DNA of 64,000 nt from Mesorhizobium sp. WSM2240 (GCF_040438645.1 NZ_CP159253.1:2046001-2110000), one strand, 5' to 3'. Shown: positions 26,069 to 38,475, counted from the stretch's first letter. Notes: generated by a model not told the origin, from the sequence alone. A program made the numbers and translations.

Positions 26069-26107
26069 AAAAGCCGCCGGGGCGACCCGGCGGCTTTTAT
26101 GTTTTTT
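26069..26107. terminator. Bidirectional terminator between rpoC and a convergent gene
   Basis: A 13-bp stem AAAAGCCGCCGGG (26069-26081) with CCCGGCGGCTTTT (26086-26098) and loop GCGA, followed by ATGTTTTTTT on the plus strand. The A-run at the left base gives a T-run for minus-strand transcripts too. Confidence 0.92.
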
Positions 26108-26143
26108 TGCATTCTATCGGCAGGGGCTGTCGTCTCAAGGCGC

Positions 26144-26425
26144 TCAAACACTCTCCTTGAACGTCACGATCGACACTTCGCCCTCCAGCGCGCCCTGCCA
26201 GGCCGAGAGATGCGGCTCCTCGTCGGGTTCGCCCTGCATGTCGCCGATCTGGTCGAGCTCGGCTTCGGCGTAGCCCTCCTTGGCGAGCGCCCCGAGCGCC
26301 GTCCGCACGGCGGAATCGTCGTCCGGCGCGACCAGCATCACATGCACGCCATCGGACTTGCCGCCCTTCCTGCGCCACACCCGCCCGGTGATGATGGTGA
26401 CCGGCCTTTCCTCATTGTCGTTCAT
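26144..26425 (-). CDS. Conserved small hypothetical protein
   Basis: 93 residues from the ATG at 26425 (MNDNEERPVTII); the frame runs open to 26899 but the extra codons look non-coding. Small acidic protein without signal peptide or membrane span. It starts with a short beta-like TIITGRVWRRKGGKSDGVHVMLVAPDDDSAV and ends GEVSIVTFKESV. I do not recognise a family. It converges with rpoC across the shared terminator and diverges from the rpsL operon. Confidence 0.6.
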   Translation of the reverse strand: MNDNEERPVTIITGRVWRRKGGKSDGVHVMLVAPDDDSAVRTALGALAKEGYAEAELDQIGDMQGEPDEEPHLSAWQGALEGEVSIVTFKESV

Positions 26426-26908
26426 GTTGTGATTCCCGATTCTCTTGTCCCGAAGGCCGCAAGCGCCTATCTGACGCCCTGAAGCGGGTTTTTGCATGAA
26501 GCTCCGCCGACTGACAGACAAAACCGCGTCACTTTCTATTTCGCAACTGCGAAATGACGAAAGATAATGTCGCGGCTGCCGGTGTCGTCGGCAAAGTCCC
26601 GGTTTCGCTAAGATTATCTCCGATGCGGGGTTGACGGTACGGGGTGTTGCGAGTATTACCCGCGGCGTCTGAACCGATGTGAGGTTTGGCTTTCCAGGGC
26701 GTCGCGCCCCGGAGTTTGCCTCAAACAAGGTTCGTTTTAAGAGCGAAAACACATTTCCGGCGTGCATGAAGCGGCTTCCGCTTCCTCTGCTTTTTTGTTC
26801 GGGCAGGACCGCGATTAGCGGTTTGGGGCCTGAATTTGCGTATGGAAACGACGCTTGAAGCCGCCCGTGAATGGGCTCGAGACACGGAATTAGAGACAAG
26901 AGGGTTTA
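26426..26908 (+). other. Long upstream region of the rpsL operon
   Basis: 483 bases without a supported gene. It holds the promoter at 26631-26659, so the rpsL leader would be about 240 bases. In 26660-26908 I see no terminator and no clear long hairpin. The left part must also hold the promoter of the small gene at 26425, which I could not pick out. Confidence 0.5.
26631..26659 (+). promoter_or_regulatory. Strong sigma-70-type promoter for the rpsL-rpsG-fusA-tuf cluster
   Basis: TTGACG (26631-26636), exactly 17 bases, then TATTAC (26654-26659). It is the best promoter match before rpsL and would drive the str-S10-spc genes, with a start near 26666. Confidence 0.6.
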
Positions 26909-27280
26909 ATGCCTACCGTCAACCAGCTGATCCGCAAGCCGCGCATAGCGCCGGTGAAGCGCAATAAGGTTCCGGCCATGCAGGCCAATCCGCAGAAGCG
27001 GGGCGTCTGCACGCGCGTCTACACGACGACGCCGAAGAAGCCGAACTCCGCGCTCCGCAAGGTCGCGAAAATCCGCCTGACCAACGGCTTCGAGGTGATC
27101 GGCTACATCCCCGGCGAAGGCCACAACCTTCAGGAGCACTCCGTGGTGATGATCCGCGGCGGCCGCGTGAAGGATCTTCCGGGCGTGCGCTATCACATCA
27201 TCCGCGGCGTGCTCGACACGCAGGGCGTGAAGAACCGCAAGCAGCGCCGTTCGAAGTACGGCGCCAAGCGTCCGAAGTAA
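26909..27280 (+). CDS. rpsL: 30S ribosomal protein S12
   Basis: 123 residues. S12 sits at the decoding centre and affects accuracy. [19 protein letters not shown] and [13 protein letters not shown] are conserved. Lys43 and Lys88, the positions changed in streptomycin-resistant mutants, are both wild type. An AGAGGGT ribosome-binding region precedes the ATG. First gene of the long ribosomal cluster. Confidence 0.98.
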   Translation: MPTVNQLIRKPRIAPVKRNKVPAMQANPQKRGVCTRVYTTTPKKPNSALRKVAKIRLTNGFEVIGYIPGEGHNLQEHSVVMIRGGRVKDLPGVRYHIIRGVLDTQGVKNRKQRRSKYGAKRPK

Positions 27281-27332
27281 GGTTACAGGCTCAGGCTTCG
27301 CCGCCGAGCTTTGCAGTTGAGAGACGAGAACC

Positions 27333-27803
27333 ATGTCCCGACGTCACAGTGCAGAAAAGCGTGAGATTAACCCGGACCCTAAGTTCGGCGACCTGATCGT
27401 CACCAAGTTCATGAACGCCGTCATGTATCACGGCAAGAAGTCGGTCGCTGAGACCATCGTCTATGGCGCGCTCGACCAGGTTCAGGCCAAGACCAAGCAG
27501 GAGCCGGTGACGGTGTTCCATCAGGCGCTCGACAATGTCGCGCCGCATGTGGAAGTGCGTTCGCGTCGTGTCGGCGGCGCCACCTACCAGGTTCCGGTCG
27601 ACGTGCGCCCCGAGCGCCGTCAGGCGCTCGCCATCCGCTGGCTGATCACGGCTGCGCGCAACCGCAACGAAACCACCATGGTCGAGCGTCTTTCGGGCGA
27701 ACTGATGGATGCTGCGAACAATCGCGGCACTGCCGTCAAGAAACGTGAAGACACCCACAAGATGGCGGAAGCCAACCGCGCCTTCGCGCACTATCGCTGG
27801 TAA
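27333..27803 (+). CDS. rpsG: 30S ribosomal protein S7
   Basis: 156 residues. S7 starts assembly of the 30S head and binds the 3' domain of 16S rRNA. The N terminus [20 protein letters not shown] and the core [20 protein letters not shown] are conserved. In E. coli S7 represses this operon from the rpsL-rpsG spacer; here the spacer is 52 bp and I see no clear site. Confidence 0.98.
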   Translation: MSRRHSAEKREINPDPKFGDLIVTKFMNAVMYHGKKSVAETIVYGALDQVQAKTKQEPVTVFHQALDNVAPHVEVRSRRVGGATYQVPVDVRPERRQALAIRWLITAARNRNETTMVERLSGELMDAANNRGTAVKKREDTHKMAEANRAFAHYRW

Positions 27804-27835
27804 GCGCGCGGAAAAGAGACTGAGAGGCATCCACC

Positions 27836-29926
27836 ATGGCACGCGAATACAAGATCGAAGACTATCGCAACTTCGGCATCATGGCGCACATCGACGCCGG
27901 CAAGACCACGACCACGGAGCGCGTGCTCTATTATACCGGCAAATCGCACAAGATCGGCGAAGTCCATGACGGCGCCGCGACCATGGACTGGATGGAACAG
28001 GAGCAGGAGCGCGGCATCACCATCACCTCAGCCGCGACCACGACCTTCTGGAAGGGTCGTGACGGCAAGCTGCGCCGCTTCAACATCATCGACACGCCCG
28101 GCCACGTCGACTTCACCATCGAGGTGGAGCGTTCGCTGCGCGTTCTCGACGGCGCGATCGCGCTGCTCGATGCGAATGCCGGCGTAGAGCCGCAGACCGA
28201 GACTGTCTGGCGCCAGGCCGACAAGTACCGCGTCCCGCGCATGATCTTCTGCAACAAGATGGACAAGGTCGGCGCCGACTTCTATCGCTCGGTCGAGATG
28301 ATCGGCTCGCGCCTCGGTGCGCAGGCCGTCGTCATGCAGTTGCCGATCGGCGCCGAGACCGAGTTCAAGGGCGTCGTCGACCTCGTCGAGATGAACGCGC
28401 TGGTATGGCGCGACGAGTCTCTGGGCGCTGCCTGGGACGTTGTCGAGATTCCGGCCGACCTCAAGGCGCGCGCCGAAGAATTCCGCGAGAAGATGATCGA
28501 AGCCGCCGTCGAAATGGACGAGACCGCGCTCGAGAACTACCTCGAAGGCAAGATGCCGTCGAACGACGAGATCCGCGCTCTGATCCGCAAGGGCACCATC
28601 GCGGTGAAGTTCTTCCCGATGTTCTGCGGCTCGGCCTTCAAGAACAAGGGCGTGCAGCCGCTGCTCGACGCCGTCGTGGAATACCTGCCTTCGCCGCTCG
28701 ACGTGCCGGCGATCAAGGGCGTCGACGCCAAGACCGATGCCGAGATCGAGCGCCATGCCGATGATAGCGAACCGCTGTCGATGCTGGCCTTCAAGATCAT
28801 GAACGACCCGTTCGTCGGTTCGCTGACCTTTGCCCGCATCTATTCGGGCAAGCTCACCAAGGGCGCGTCGGTCGACAATACGGTCAAGGGCAAGAAAGAG
28901 CGCATCGGCCGCATGCTGCAGATGCATGCGAACTCCCGCGCGGACATCGACGAGGCTTACGCCGGCGACATCGTGGCGCTGGCTGGTCTCAAGGACACGA
29001 CCACCGGCGATACGCTGTGTGATCCGGCCCATCCGGTGATCCTCGAGCGCATGGAATTCCCCGATCCGGTTATCCAGATCGCCATCGAGCCGAAGACCAA
29101 GAACGACCAGGAAAAGATGGGTCTTGCTCTTCATCGCCTGGCTGCTGAGGATCCGTCCTTCCGCGTCAAGACCGACGAAGAATCCGGCCAGACCATCATT
29201 GCCGGCATGGGCGAACTGCACCTCGACATCATCGTCGACCGCATGCGCCGCGAGTTCAAGGTAGAGGCCAATGTCGGCGCGCCGCAGGTGGCCTATCGCG
29301 AGACGATCACCCGCTCGCACGAGCAGGACTACACCCATAAGAAGCAGACCGGCGGTACCGGCCAGTTCGCCCGTGTCAAGCTGCTCTTCGAGCCGGATCC
29401 GGAAAGCACCGAGTTCCAGTTCGAATCGAAGATCGTCGGCGGCGCCGTGCCGAAGGAGTACATCCCCGGCGTCGAGAAGGGCATCAACAGCGTCATGTCG
29501 TCGGGCCCGTTCGCCGGCTTCCCGATGATCGGCGTGAAGGCCACTCTCATCGACGGCGCCTTCCACGATGTCGACTCGTCGGTTCTGGCGTTCGAAATCG
29601 CTGGCCGCGCCTGCTTCCGTGAAGCTGCGCCGAAGCTTGGTGTGCAGCTGCTCGAGCCGATCATGAAGGTCGAGGTGGTGACGCCGGAAGATTATGTCGG
29701 CAACGTCATCGGCGATTTGAACTCCCGCCGCGGCCAGATCCAGGGTCAGGAGACCCGCGGTGTCGCCGTCGTCGTCAACGCGATGGTGCCGCTGGCCAAC
29801 ATGTTCAAGTACGTCGACAATCTGCGTTCGATGTCGCAGGGCCGCGCCCAGTACACGATGCAGTTCGACCACTATGAGCCGGTGCCGACCGCGGTGGCTC
29901 AGGAAGTCCAGAAGAAATACGCGTAG
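27836..29926 (+). CDS. fusA: Elongation factor G
   Basis: 696 residues. This GTPase drives translocation and, with RRF, ribosome recycling. The G1 motif [12 protein letters not shown] is near the N terminus, followed by [11 protein letters not shown] (switch I), DTPGHVDFT (G3) and CNKMDKVG (G4). Domain IV-V features [12 protein letters not shown] and [11 protein letters not shown] are intact. It lies between rpsG and tuf, the standard str order. Confidence 0.99.
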   Translation: MAREYKIEDYRNFGIMAHIDAGKTTTTERVLYYTGKSHKIGEVHDGAATMDWMEQEQERGITITSAATTTFWKGRDGKLRRFNIIDTPGHVDFTIEVERSLRVLDGAIALLDANAGVEPQTETVWRQADKYRVPRMIFCNKMDKVGADFYRSVEMIGSRLGAQAVVMQLPIGAETEFKGVVDLVEMNALVWRDESLGAAWDVVEIPADLKARAEEFREKMIEAAVEMDETALENYLEGKMPSNDEIRALIRKGTIAVKFFPMFCGSAFKNKGVQPLLDAVVEYLPSPLDVPAIKGVDAKTDAEIERHADDSEPLSMLAFKIMNDPFVGSLTFARIYSGKLTKGASVDNTVKGKKERIGRMLQMHANSRADIDEAYAGDIVALAGLKDTTTGDTLCDPAHPVILERMEFPDPVIQIAIEPKTKNDQEKMGLALHRLAAEDPSFRVKTDEESGQTIIAGMGELHLDIIVDRMRREFKVEANVGAPQVAYRETITRSHEQDYTHKKQTGGTGQFARVKLLFEPDPESTEFQFESKIVGGAVPKEYIPGVEKGINSVMSSGPFAGFPMIGVKATLIDGAFHDVDSSVLAFEIAGRACFREAAPKLGVQLLEPIMKVEVVTPEDYVGNVIGDLNSRRGQIQGQETRGVAVVVNAMVPLANMFKYVDNLRSMSQGRAQYTMQFDHYEPVPTAVAQEVQKKYA

Positions 29927-29990
29927 TTCCAGGGAACTGCGTCAGTCGCTTAATCAGTTGCCTTAACCGGGCTAGGAATGGAGACCTCAC

Positions 29991-31229
<1,239 letters not shown>

Positions 31230-31248
<19 letters not shown>

Positions 31249-31538
31249 GCATACGCCTGAAAGCGTTTGACCACCGGGTGCTCGATGCCTCGACGCGCGA
31301 GATCGTGTCGACGGCAAAGCGCACCGGCGCCAACGTCCGCGGCCCCATTCCGCTGCCGACGCGGATCGAGAAATTCACGGTCAACCGCTCGCCGCATGTC
31401 GACAAGAAGAGCCGTGAGCAGTTCGAGATGCGCACGCACAAGCGGCTGCTCGATATCGTGGACCCGACGCCCCAGACGGTCGATGCGCTGATGAAGCTCG
31501 ATCTCGCAGCCGGCGTCGATGTCGAAATCAAGCTCTGA
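31230..31538 (+). CDS. rpsJ: 30S ribosomal protein S10
   Basis: 102 residues. S10 is part of the 30S head and also a NusB partner in antitermination. [19 protein letters not shown] at the N terminus and [21 protein letters not shown] are conserved. The ribosome-binding site AAGGAAAAG and the first 19 coding bases are duplicated behind tuf copy 1. It opens the S10 genes with no promoter of its own that I can see. Confidence 0.98.
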
Positions 31539-31596
31539 GAGCTGACATGAGCCGGCGGGCGAAGACCCAAAGGCTCCTCTGAAGGAAAACGAACCG

Positions 31597-32310
31597 ATGC
31601 GTTCAGGTGTTATAGCACAGAAGTTGGGCATGACCCGCGTCTACAACGACGCCGGCGAGCATGTTCCGGTCACTGTTCTCCGCATGGAGAACTGCCAGGT
31701 CGTGGCTCAGCGCACGAAAGAGAAGAACGGCTACACCGCCGTCCAGCTCGGCGTTGGTCTGGCCAAGGTCAAGAACACGTCGAAGTCGATGCGCGGCCAT
31801 TTCGCCGCCGCCTCGGTCGAGCCGAAGTCGAAGGTCGCGGAATTCCGCGTCTCCGATGAAAACATGCTCGACATCGGCGCCGAGATCACGGTCGAGCACT
31901 ATGTGCCCGGCCAGAAGGTCGACGTGACCGGCACCACGATCGGCAAGGGCTTCCAGGGCGTCATCAAACGCCACAATTTCGGTGGTGGACGCGCGACCCA
32001 CGGTAACTCGGTGTCGCACCGCACGCACGGCTCGACCGGCCAGCGCCAGGACCCGGGCAAGGTGTTCAAGGGCAAGAAGATGGCCGGCCACATGGGCTCG
32101 ACCCGCGTGACCACCCAGAATGTCGAGGTCGTTTCGACCGATACGGACCGTGGCCTGATCCTGATCCGCGGTGCGGTTCCGGGTTCGAAGGGCGCGTGGA
32201 TCCTGGTTCGCGACGCCGTCAAGGAAGCGTTGCCTGAAAACGCGCCGAGGCCCGCCGGCATTCGCGCCGCGGCCAAGAGCGCAGCTCCGGCCAATGAGGG
32301 AGCGGAATAA
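31597..32310 (+). CDS. rplC: 50S ribosomal protein L3
   Basis: 237 residues, with an alphaproteobacterial C-terminal Ala-rich extension (about 215-237). L3 is an early assembly protein reaching toward the peptidyl-transferase centre. The conserved loop KGKGF-type sequence appears as [18 protein letters not shown], followed by [20 protein letters not shown]. The Gln methylated by PrmB in E. coli lies in this GSTGQ stretch. Its TAA overlaps the rplD ATG by one base. Confidence 0.98.
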   Translation: MRSGVIAQKLGMTRVYNDAGEHVPVTVLRMENCQVVAQRTKEKNGYTAVQLGVGLAKVKNTSKSMRGHFAAASVEPKSKVAEFRVSDENMLDIGAEITVEHYVPGQKVDVTGTTIGKGFQGVIKRHNFGGGRATHGNSVSHRTHGSTGQRQDPGKVFKGKKMAGHMGSTRVTTQNVEVVSTDTDRGLILIRGAVPGSKGAWILVRDAVKEALPENAPRPAGIRAAAKSAAPANEGAE

Positions 32311-32930
32311 TGGATCTCAAGATTTCAACGCTTGGCGGCGAAGACGCCGGCAAGGTCAAGCTCTCGGAAGAGATTTTCGGCCTTGACCCGCGCGAGGACA
32401 TCCTGCAGCGCGTCGTGCGCTGGCAGCTCGCCAAGAAGCAGCAGGGCACGCACAAGACCAAAGGCCGCGCCGAAATCGCGCGCACCGGCGCCAAGATGTA
32501 CAAGCAGAAGGGTACGGGCCGCGCCCGTCACCATTCGGCTCGCGCTCCGCAGTTCCGCGGCGGCGGCAAGGCTCACGGCCCGGTCGTTCGCAGCCATGAG
32601 CACGACCTTCCCAAGAAGGTCCGCGCTCTCGGCCTGAAGCATGCGCTGTCGGCCAAGGCCAAGTCGTCCAGCCTGATCATCGTCGATGATCTGAAGCTGA
32701 CCGAAGCCAAGACGAAGGCGCTGGTGGCAAACTTCGAGAAGCTCGGCCTGACCAACGCACTGATGATCGGCGGCGCCGAGCTTGACGTTAACTTCAAGCG
32801 CGCGGCCACGAACATCCCGAACATCGACGTGCTGCCGATCCAGGGCATCAACGTCTACGACATTCTGCGCCGCGGCACGCTGGTCCTTTCCAAGGCCGCC
32901 GTCGAGGCCCTCGAGGAGCGCTTCAAATGA
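32310..32930 (+). CDS. rplD: 50S ribosomal protein L4
   Basis: 206 residues. L4 lines the exit tunnel through an extended loop, here [20 protein letters not shown]. In E. coli it also represses the S10 operon; no S10-type leader is apparent here since rpsJ follows tuf closely. It overlaps rplC by 1 base and rplW by 4 (ATGA), which suggests translational coupling. Confidence 0.98.
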   Translation: MDLKISTLGGEDAGKVKLSEEIFGLDPREDILQRVVRWQLAKKQQGTHKTKGRAEIARTGAKMYKQKGTGRARHHSARAPQFRGGGKAHGPVVRSHEHDLPKKVRALGLKHALSAKAKSSSLIIVDDLKLTEAKTKALVANFEKLGLTNALMIGGAELDVNFKRAATNIPNIDVLPIQGINVYDILRRGTLVLSKAAVEALEERFK

Positions 32931-33220
32931 CGGATCTCCGCCACTACGACGTGATCGTCAGCCCGGCGATCACCGAAAAGTCGACCATGGCTTCCGAACA
33001 GAACCAGGTCGTGTTCAACGTCGCCAAGAAGGCGACGAAGCCGGAAATCAAGGCTGCCATCGAGGCGCTGTTCAGCGTCAAGGTGACGGCCGTCAACACC
33101 CTGATCCGCAAGGGCAAGGTGAAGCGTTTCCGCGGCACGGCAGGCCGGCAGAGCGATGTGAAGAAGGCGGTTGTGACGCTGGCCGAAGGCCAGTCGATCG
33201 ACGTCGCTACGGGTCTCTGA
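32927..33220 (+). CDS. rplW: 50S ribosomal protein L23
   Basis: 97 residues. L23 sits at the tunnel exit, docking trigger factor and SRP. The start [20 protein letters not shown] and the core [21 protein letters not shown] are typical; the loop [18 protein letters not shown] is conserved. The ATG overlaps the end of rplD (ATGA). Confidence 0.98.
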   Translation: MTDLRHYDVIVSPAITEKSTMASEQNQVVFNVAKKATKPEIKAAIEALFSVKVTAVNTLIRKGKVKRFRGTAGRQSDVKKAVVTLAEGQSIDVATGL

Positions 33221-33239
33221 GAGGCGCGAGGACAGTAAA

Positions 33240-34073
33240 ATGGCATTGAAGAATTTCAAACCGGTAACGCCCAGCCTTCGTCAGCTGGTTCTCGTCGACC
33301 GCTCGGCCCTCTACAAGGGCAAGCCGGTCAAGGGCCTGACGGAAGGTCTGACCAAGTCGGGCGGCCGCAACAATTACGGCCGCATCACCGCCCGCTTCAT
33401 CGGCGGCGGCCACAAGCGTTCGTATCGCATCATCGACTTCAAGCGCCGCAAGTTCGATATGCAGGCGACGGTCGAGCGGATCGAGTACGACCCGAACCGC
33501 ACCGCCTTCATCGCGCTGGTCAAGTATGATGACGGCGAGCTGAACTACATCCTGGCGCCGCAGCGTCTGGCCGTCGGCGACAAGATCATCGCCGGCGAGG
33601 CGGTCGACGTGAAGCCGGGCAATGCGATGCCGCTTTCGGCCATGCCGGTCGGCACGATCGTCCACAATGTCGAGCTGAAGCCCGGCAAGGGCGGCCAGAT
33701 CGCGCGTTCGGCCGGTTCATACGCCCAGCTCGTTGGCCGTGACCAGGGCATGGCGATCCTGCGCCTCAATTCGGGCGAGCAGCGCGTCGTCAGCGGCTTG
33801 TGCATCGCCACCGTCGGCGCGGTCTCCAATCCGGACCACGCCAACATCAATCTCGGCAAGGCCGGCCGCAAGGTCTGGCTCGGCAAGCGCCCACACAATC
33901 GCGGCGTGACCATGAACCCGGTCGATCACCCGCATGGCGGCGGCGAAGGCCGCACCTCCGGCGGACGCAATCCGGTGTCGCCGTGGGGCAAGCCGACCAA
34001 GGGCAAGAAGACGCGGTCCAACAAGGCGACCGACAAGTTCATCCTGCGCTCGCGTCATCAGCGCAAGAGCTAA
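33240..34073 (+). CDS. rplB: 50S ribosomal protein L2
   Basis: 277 residues. L2 is needed for subunit joining and peptidyl transfer. The C-terminal [20 protein letters not shown] stretch contains the conserved His of the DHPHGGGEG loop. N-terminal [20 protein letters not shown] is typical of alphaproteobacteria. It lies 19 bp after rplW. Confidence 0.98.
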   Translation: MALKNFKPVTPSLRQLVLVDRSALYKGKPVKGLTEGLTKSGGRNNYGRITARFIGGGHKRSYRIIDFKRRKFDMQATVERIEYDPNRTAFIALVKYDDGELNYILAPQRLAVGDKIIAGEAVDVKPGNAMPLSAMPVGTIVHNVELKPGKGGQIARSAGSYAQLVGRDQGMAILRLNSGEQRVVSGLCIATVGAVSNPDHANINLGKAGRKVWLGKRPHNRGVTMNPVDHPHGGGEGRTSGGRNPVSPWGKPTKGKKTRSNKATDKFILRSRHQRKS

Positions 34074-34089
34074 AGAGAGGTAGGCGGAA

Positions 34090-34368
34090 GTGACCCGTTC
34101 AGTTTGGAAAGGCCCGTTCATCGACGGCTTTCTCTTGAAGAAAGCCGAGAAGGTGCGCGAAGGCGGCCGTAGTGAAGTGATCAAGATGTGGAGCCGCCGC
34201 TCTACCATTCTGCCGCAGTTCGTCGGCCTGACCTTCGGCGTCTACAACGGCCAGAAGCACATCCCGGTCTCCGTGTCGGAAGACATGGTCGGCCACAAGT
34301 TCGGCGAATTCGCCCCGACCCGGACCTATTACGGTCACGGCGCGGACAAGAAAGCGAAGAGGAAGTAA
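34090..34368 (+). CDS. rpsS: 30S ribosomal protein S19
   Basis: 92 residues from a GTG at 34090, with AGAGAGGTAGGCGG ahead. The protein begins [21 protein letters not shown]19 lies in the 30S head near the A-site finger of the 50[21 protein letters not shown] and [18 protein letters not shown] are conserved. rplV follows after 1 bp. Confidence 0.97.
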   Translation: MTRSVWKGPFIDGFLLKKAEKVREGGRSEVIKMWSRRSTILPQFVGLTFGVYNGQKHIPVSVSEDMVGHKFGEFAPTRTYYGHGADKKAKRK

Positions 34369-34369
34369 C

Positions 34370-34759
34370 ATGGGCAAGGCCAAAGCTCCGCGCAGGCTTG
34401 CTGACAACGAGGCGCGCGCGGTTCTCCGCACCATCCGCATCAGCCCGCAGAAGCTGAACCTCGTTGCCGCGCTTATCCGCGGCAAGAAGGTGGCGACTGC
34501 GCTGTCGGATCTCGAATTTTCGCGCAAGCGCATTTCCGGCACCGTCAAGAAGACGCTGGAATCGGCGATCGCCAATGCCGAGAACAATCACGACCTCGAC
34601 GTCGACGCCCTCGTGGTGGCGGAAGCCTATGTCGGAAAGTCGATTGTCATGAAGCGTTTCCATGCCCGTGGCCGCGGCCGCGCCAGCCGGATCGAAAAGC
34701 CGTTTTCGCACCTCACGATCGTCGTTCGTGAAGTCGAAGAGAAAGGGGAGGCCGCCTGA
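34370..34759 (+). CDS. rplV: 50S ribosomal protein L22
   Basis: 129 residues. L22 lines the exit tunnel with a beta-hairpin, here around [40 protein letters not shown] near the N terminus is the rRNA-binding face. There is no deletion in the loop that gives macrolide resistance in other species. Its TGA overlaps the rpsC ATG by one base. Confidence 0.98.
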   Translation: MGKAKAPRRLADNEARAVLRTIRISPQKLNLVAALIRGKKVATALSDLEFSRKRISGTVKKTLESAIANAENNHDLDVDALVVAEAYVGKSIVMKRFHARGRGRASRIEKPFSHLTIVVREVEEKGEAA

Positions 34760-35481
34760 TGGGTCAGAAAATCAATCCGATCGGTTTCCGCCTCGGCATC
34801 AACCGCACCTGGGACTCGCGCTGGTACGCAAACACCGGCGAGTACGGCAAGCTGTTGCATGAAGACATCAAGATCCGTGAGTACCTGAAGAACGAGCTTA
34901 AGCAGGCCGCGATCTCCAAGGTCGTCATCGAGCGTCCGCACAAGAAGTGCCGCGTCACCATCCATGCCGCCCGCCCTGGCCTGATCATCGGCAAGAAGGG
35001 CGCCGACATCGAGAAGCTTCGCAAGAAGCTGATGGAGATGACGAAGTCGGAGACGCACCTGAACATCGTCGAGGTGCGCAAGCCCGAGATCGACGCCATC
35101 CTGGTCGCGCAGTCCATCGCCCAGCAGCTCGAGCGCCGCATCGCGTTCCGCCGCGCCATGAAGCGCGCCGTGCAGTCGGCCATGCGTCTCGGCGCCGAAG
35201 GCATCCGCATCAACTGCTCGGGCCGTCTCGGCGGCGCTGAAATCGCGCGCATGGAGTGGTACCGCGAGGGCCGCGTGCCGCTGCACACGCTGCGCGCCGA
35301 TGTCGATTACGGAACCGCCGAAGCGCAGACCGCCTACGGCATCTGCGGCGTCAAGGTCTGGGTGTTCAAGGGCGAGATCCTCGAGCACGACCCGATGGCT
35401 TCGGAGCGCCGCGCCACCGAAGGCGATCATTCGCATGCAGGCGACCGGGGCGAGCGCAGCCGCCGCCGCGAAAACGCCTGA
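34759..35481 (+). CDS. rpsC: 30S ribosomal protein S3
   Basis: 240 residues. S3 forms part of the mRNA entry site. The KH type II domain has [20 protein letters not shown] with the GxxG loop. Conserved [20 protein letters not shown] and [11 protein letters not shown] follow. The C terminus is a charged tail ([12 protein letters not shown]). Confidence 0.98.
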   Translation: MGQKINPIGFRLGINRTWDSRWYANTGEYGKLLHEDIKIREYLKNELKQAAISKVVIERPHKKCRVTIHAARPGLIIGKKGADIEKLRKKLMEMTKSETHLNIVEVRKPEIDAILVAQSIAQQLERRIAFRRAMKRAVQSAMRLGAEGIRINCSGRLGGAEIARMEWYREGRVPLHTLRADVDYGTAEAQTAYGICGVKVWVFKGEILEHDPMASERRATEGDHSHAGDRGERSRRRENA

Positions 35482-35509
35482 TAAGCATTAGGATTTGGAG
35501 TAAAGAACG

Positions 35510-35923
35510 ATGCTGCAGCCAAAGCGCACAAAGTTCCGCAAGCAGTTCAAGGGCCGCATCCACGGGCTTGCCAAGGGCGGCACCAATCTGGATTTTGGCG
35601 GCTTTGGTCTGAAGGCGATGGAGCCGGATCGCGTCACCGCGCGCCAGATCGAGGCGGCCCGCCGCGCGATCACCCGCGAGATGAAGCGCCAGGGCCGCGT
35701 CTGGATCCGTGTGTTCCCGGATGTGCCGGTGACCTCCAAGCCGACCGAAGTCCGCATGGGCAAGGGCAAGGGCGCGGTCGATTTCTGGGCGTGCCGCGTC
35801 AAGCCGGGCCGCATCATGTTCGAGATCGACGGCGTCTCCGAGGAAATCGCCCGCGAGGCGCTGCGTCTCGGCGCGGCCAAGCTCTCGGTCAAGACGCGCT
35901 TCGTTCAGCGCATCGCAGAATAA
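35510..35923 (+). CDS. rplP: 50S ribosomal protein L16
   Basis: 137 residues. L16 is a late-assembly protein near the A site. [19 protein letters not shown] and [20 protein letters not shown] are conserved; the Arg hydroxylated by YcfD in E. coli lies in this GKGKG region. It follows rpsC by 28 bp. Confidence 0.98.
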   Translation: MLQPKRTKFRKQFKGRIHGLAKGGTNLDFGGFGLKAMEPDRVTARQIEAARRAITREMKRQGRVWIRVFPDVPVTSKPTEVRMGKGKGAVDFWACRVKPGRIMFEIDGVSEEIAREALRLGAAKLSVKTRFVQRIAE

Positions 35924-35937
35924 GGGAAGGGCTGATC

Positions 35938-36138
35938 ATGAAAGCCTCTGACGTCAGGACCAAGACCCAGGACCAGCTCACCGACGAACTGGCCTCGCTG
36001 AAGAAGGAGCAGTTCAATCTGCGCTTCCAGAAGGCGACCGGCCAGCTCGAGAAGACCGCGCGCGTCAAGCAGGTCCGCAGGGACATTGCGCGCATCAAGA
36101 CCATCGCCGCCGAAAAATCGGCCGGCAAGAAGGCTTAA
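35938..36138 (+). CDS. rpmC: 50S ribosomal protein L29
   Basis: 66 residues from ATG 35938, preceded by GGGAAGG. Two-helix protein near the tunnel exit, contacting L23. [20 protein letters not shown] and the highly conserved [16 protein letters not shown] are present. An in-frame extension into rplP is not real. Confidence 0.97.
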   Translation: MKASDVRTKTQDQLTDELASLKKEQFNLRFQKATGQLEKTARVKQVRRDIARIKTIAAEKSAGKKA

Positions 36139-36149
36139 GGACGAAAAAC

Positions 36150-36392
36150 ATGCCAAAGCGCATTCTGCAGGGCACCGTCGTCAGCGACAAGAACGAGAAG
36201 ACGGTCGTCGTCAAGGTCGAACGGCGCTTCACGCATCCCGTGATGAAGAAGACCGTGCGCCAGACCAAGAAGTACAAGGCGCATGACGAGAACAACGCGT
36301 GCAAGGTAGGCGACCAGGTCTTCATCCAGGAGTCGGCTCCGATCTCCAAGGACAAGCGCTGGGTCGTCATCACCGAAGCCCAGGCTCAATAA
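36150..36392 (+). CDS. rpsQ: 30S ribosomal protein S17
   Basis: 80 residues. OB-fold protein binding helices 7 and 11 of 16S r[23 protein letters not shown] and the loop [20 protein letters not shown] are conserved. It lies 11 bp after rpmC. Confidence 0.97.
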   Translation: MPKRILQGTVVSDKNEKTVVVKVERRFTHPVMKKTVRQTKKYKAHDENNACKVGDQVFIQESAPISKDKRWVVITEAQAQ

Positions 36393-36460
36393 CGAAATTT
36401 TTGGACAAGCCGGGCAGGGCGCATGACGCCACTGTCCACGAATAAAGAAGGCGGCCAGTC

Positions 36461-36829
36461 ATGATTCAGATGCAAACAAACCTCGACGTCGCGGATAATT
36501 CCGGCGCCCGTCGTGTCATGTGCATCAAGGTGCTGGGCGGTTCGAAGCGGAAATACGCTTCCGTCGGCGACATCATCGTGGTGTCGATCAAGGAAGCCAT
36601 CCCGCGCGGCCGCGTTAAGAAGGGCGATGTGATGAAGGCGGTCGTGGTTCGCACGGCCAAGGACATCCGCCGCCCGGACGGCAGCGTGATCCGTTTCGAC
36701 AAGAACGCGGCCGTTCTTGTCGACAACAAGAAAGAGCCGATCGGCACGCGCATCTTCGGCCCGGTTCCGCGCGAACTGCGCGCCAGGAACCACATGAAGA
36801 TCATCTCGCTCGCGCCTGAAGTGCTGTAA
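36461..36829 (+). CDS. rplN: 50S ribosomal protein L14
   Basis: 122 residues. L14 lies at the subunit interface and binds the silencing factor Rsf[21 protein letters not shown] and [20 protein letters not shown] are conserved. The 68-bp gap after rpsQ is where separate S10 and spc operons part in E. coli; I see no terminator in it. Confidence 0.98.
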   Translation: MIQMQTNLDVADNSGARRVMCIKVLGGSKRKYASVGDIIVVSIKEAIPRGRVKKGDVMKAVVVRTAKDIRRPDGSVIRFDKNAAVLVDNKKEPIGTRIFGPVPRELRARNHMKIISLAPEVL

Positions 36830-36841
36830 GGAGCCGGAAAA

Positions 36842-37153
36842 ATGCAGAAGATTCGCAAAGGCGACAAGGTCGTCGTCCTGGCCGGCAAGGACAAGGGCCG
36901 TACCGGCGAGGTGCTCAGCGTAGCACCGAAGGACGACAAGGCCGTCGTTCGCGGCGTCAACATGGTGCGCCGCCACCAGAAACAATCCCAGACCCAAGAG
37001 GGTGGGATCATTACGAAGGAAGCGCCGATCCATTTGTCGAACATCGCGCTGGCCGACCCCAAGGATGGCAAGCCGACCCGCGTCGGTTTCCAGATCCAGG
37101 ACGGCAAGAAGGTGCGCGTGGCAAAGCGCTCGGGAGAAGTGATCAATGGCTAA
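36842..37153 (+). CDS. rplX: 50S ribosomal protein L24
   Basis: 103 residues. One of the first proteins in 50S assembly. The KOW motif [20 protein letters not shown] is at the N terminus. It overlaps rplE by 8 bases (ATGGCTAA), an unusually long overlap for this cluster that suggests coupling. Confidence 0.97.
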   Translation: MQKIRKGDKVVVLAGKDKGRTGEVLSVAPKDDKAVVRGVNMVRRHQKQSQTQEGGIITKEAPIHLSNIALADPKDGKPTRVGFQIQDGKKVRVAKRSGEVING

Positions 37154-37703
37154 GGCAGAATATCAGGCCCGCCTGAAGACGGTCTATAACGAGACCATCC
37201 GCAAGGCGCTGCTCGAAGAGTTCAAGTATGAGAACGAGATGGAGGTCCCGCGCCTCGACAAGATCGTGCTCAACATGGGCGTCGGCGAGGCGACTGCGGA
37301 TTCCAAGAAGCCTTCCGTTGCGGCTGCCGACCTGGCGCTGATCGCCGGTCAGAAGCCGGTCATCACCTACGCTCGCAATTCGATCGCCGGCTTCAAGGTC
37401 CGCGAGAAGATGCCGATCGGCACCAAGGTGACGCTTCGCAAGGAGCGCATGTACGAGTTCCTGGATCGCTTGGTCAACATCGCGCTGCCGCGCGTTCGCG
37501 ACTTCCGCGGCCTGAACCCCAAGAGCTTCGATGGCCGCGGCAACTATGCCATGGGCATCAAGGAACACATCGTGTTTCCGGAGATCAACTACGACAAGGT
37601 TGATCAGATCTGGGGCATGGACATCATCGTTTGTACGACTGCGAAGACGGACGACGAAGCCCGGGCGCTGCTCAAGGCTTTCAACTTCCCCTTCCGCCAG
37701 TAA
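37146..37703 (+). CDS. rplE: 50S ribosomal protein L5
   Basis: 185 residues. L5 binds 5S rRNA and contacts the P-site t[23 protein letters not shown] and the [20 protein letters not shown] stretch are conserved. The start lies inside the end of rplX. Confidence 0.98.
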   Translation: MAKAEYQARLKTVYNETIRKALLEEFKYENEMEVPRLDKIVLNMGVGEATADSKKPSVAAADLALIAGQKPVITYARNSIAGFKVREKMPIGTKVTLRKERMYEFLDRLVNIALPRVRDFRGLNPKSFDGRGNYAMGIKEHIVFPEINYDKVDQIWGMDIIVCTTAKTDDEARALLKAFNFPFRQ

Positions 37704-37729
37704 CGGCAGCGAGCAAAGGAAAATCTGAA

Positions 37730-38035
37730 ATGGCAAAGACCAGCTCAGTCGAGAAGAACAACAGGCGCCGCCGGCTCGTCGACCAGAAGGCCGCGAAGCG
37801 CAAGGCCCTCAAGGCGACGATCATGGACAAGAACGTCCCGATCGAGGAGCGTTTCCGGGCGCAGCTGAAGCTCGCGGCGATGCCGCGCAACTCGGCCAAG
37901 ATCCGTATCCGCAATCGCTGCGAAGTTACCGGCCGTCCGCGCGCCTACTATCGCAAACTGAAGATGTCGCGCATCGCGCTTCGTGAACTTGGCTCGCTGG
38001 GCGCTGTGCCCGGTCTCGTCAAGTCGAGCTGGTAA
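37730..38035 (+). CDS. rpsN: 30S ribosomal protein S14 (zinc-free type)
   Basis: 101 residues from ATG 37730 ([20 protein letters not shown]); the upstream open frame overlaps rplE and is not coding. This is the long form lacking the CxxC pairs of zinc-binding S14. [20 protein letters not shown] near the C terminus is the conserved part. Confidence 0.97.
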   Translation: MAKTSSVEKNNRRRRLVDQKAAKRKALKATIMDKNVPIEERFRAQLKLAAMPRNSAKIRIRNRCEVTGRPRAYYRKLKMSRIALRELGSLGAVPGLVKSSW

Positions 38036-38047
38036 GGAGGACATAAC

Positions 38048-38446
38048 ATGTCATTGAGTGATCCTCTCGGCGATATGCTGACCCGCATCCGCAACGCCTA
38101 TGGCCGCAAGAAGTCCAAGGTTTCGACGCCGGCTTCGCGTCTGCGCGCCCGCGTTCTCGACGTTCTGAAAAGCGAAGGCTATATCCGCGACTATACGCAG
38201 ACCGACTTCGACAACGGCAAGTCCGAGATTGAGATCGAGCTGAAGTATTTCGACGGCGCCCCCGTCATTCGCGAGATCGCCCGCGTTTCGAAGCCCGGTC
38301 GCCGCGTCTACGTGTCGGTTAAGTCGATCCCGCAGGTCGCCAACGGCCTCGGCATCTCGATCCTTTCGACCCCGAAGGGCGTGATGGCCGATCATGAAGC
38401 GCGCGAGCAGAATGTCGGCGGCGAAATCCTCTGCCAGATTTTCTGA
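38048..38446 (+). CDS. rpsH: 30S ribosomal protein S8
   Basis: 132 residues. S8 binds the central domain of 16S rRNA and in E. coli represses the spc operon at rpl[21 protein letters not shown] and the C-terminal [20 protein letters not shown] are conserved. An AAGGAGGA ribosome-binding site, close to consensus, precedes the ATG. Confidence 0.98.
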   Translation: MSLSDPLGDMLTRIRNAYGRKKSKVSTPASRLRARVLDVLKSEGYIRDYTQTDFDNGKSEIEIELKYFDGAPVIREIARVSKPGRRVYVSVKSIPQVANGLGISILSTPKGVMADHEAREQNVGGEILCQIF

Positions 38447-38475
38447 TTTGGCGGTCGTGAAGTAAGGACAAGAAA

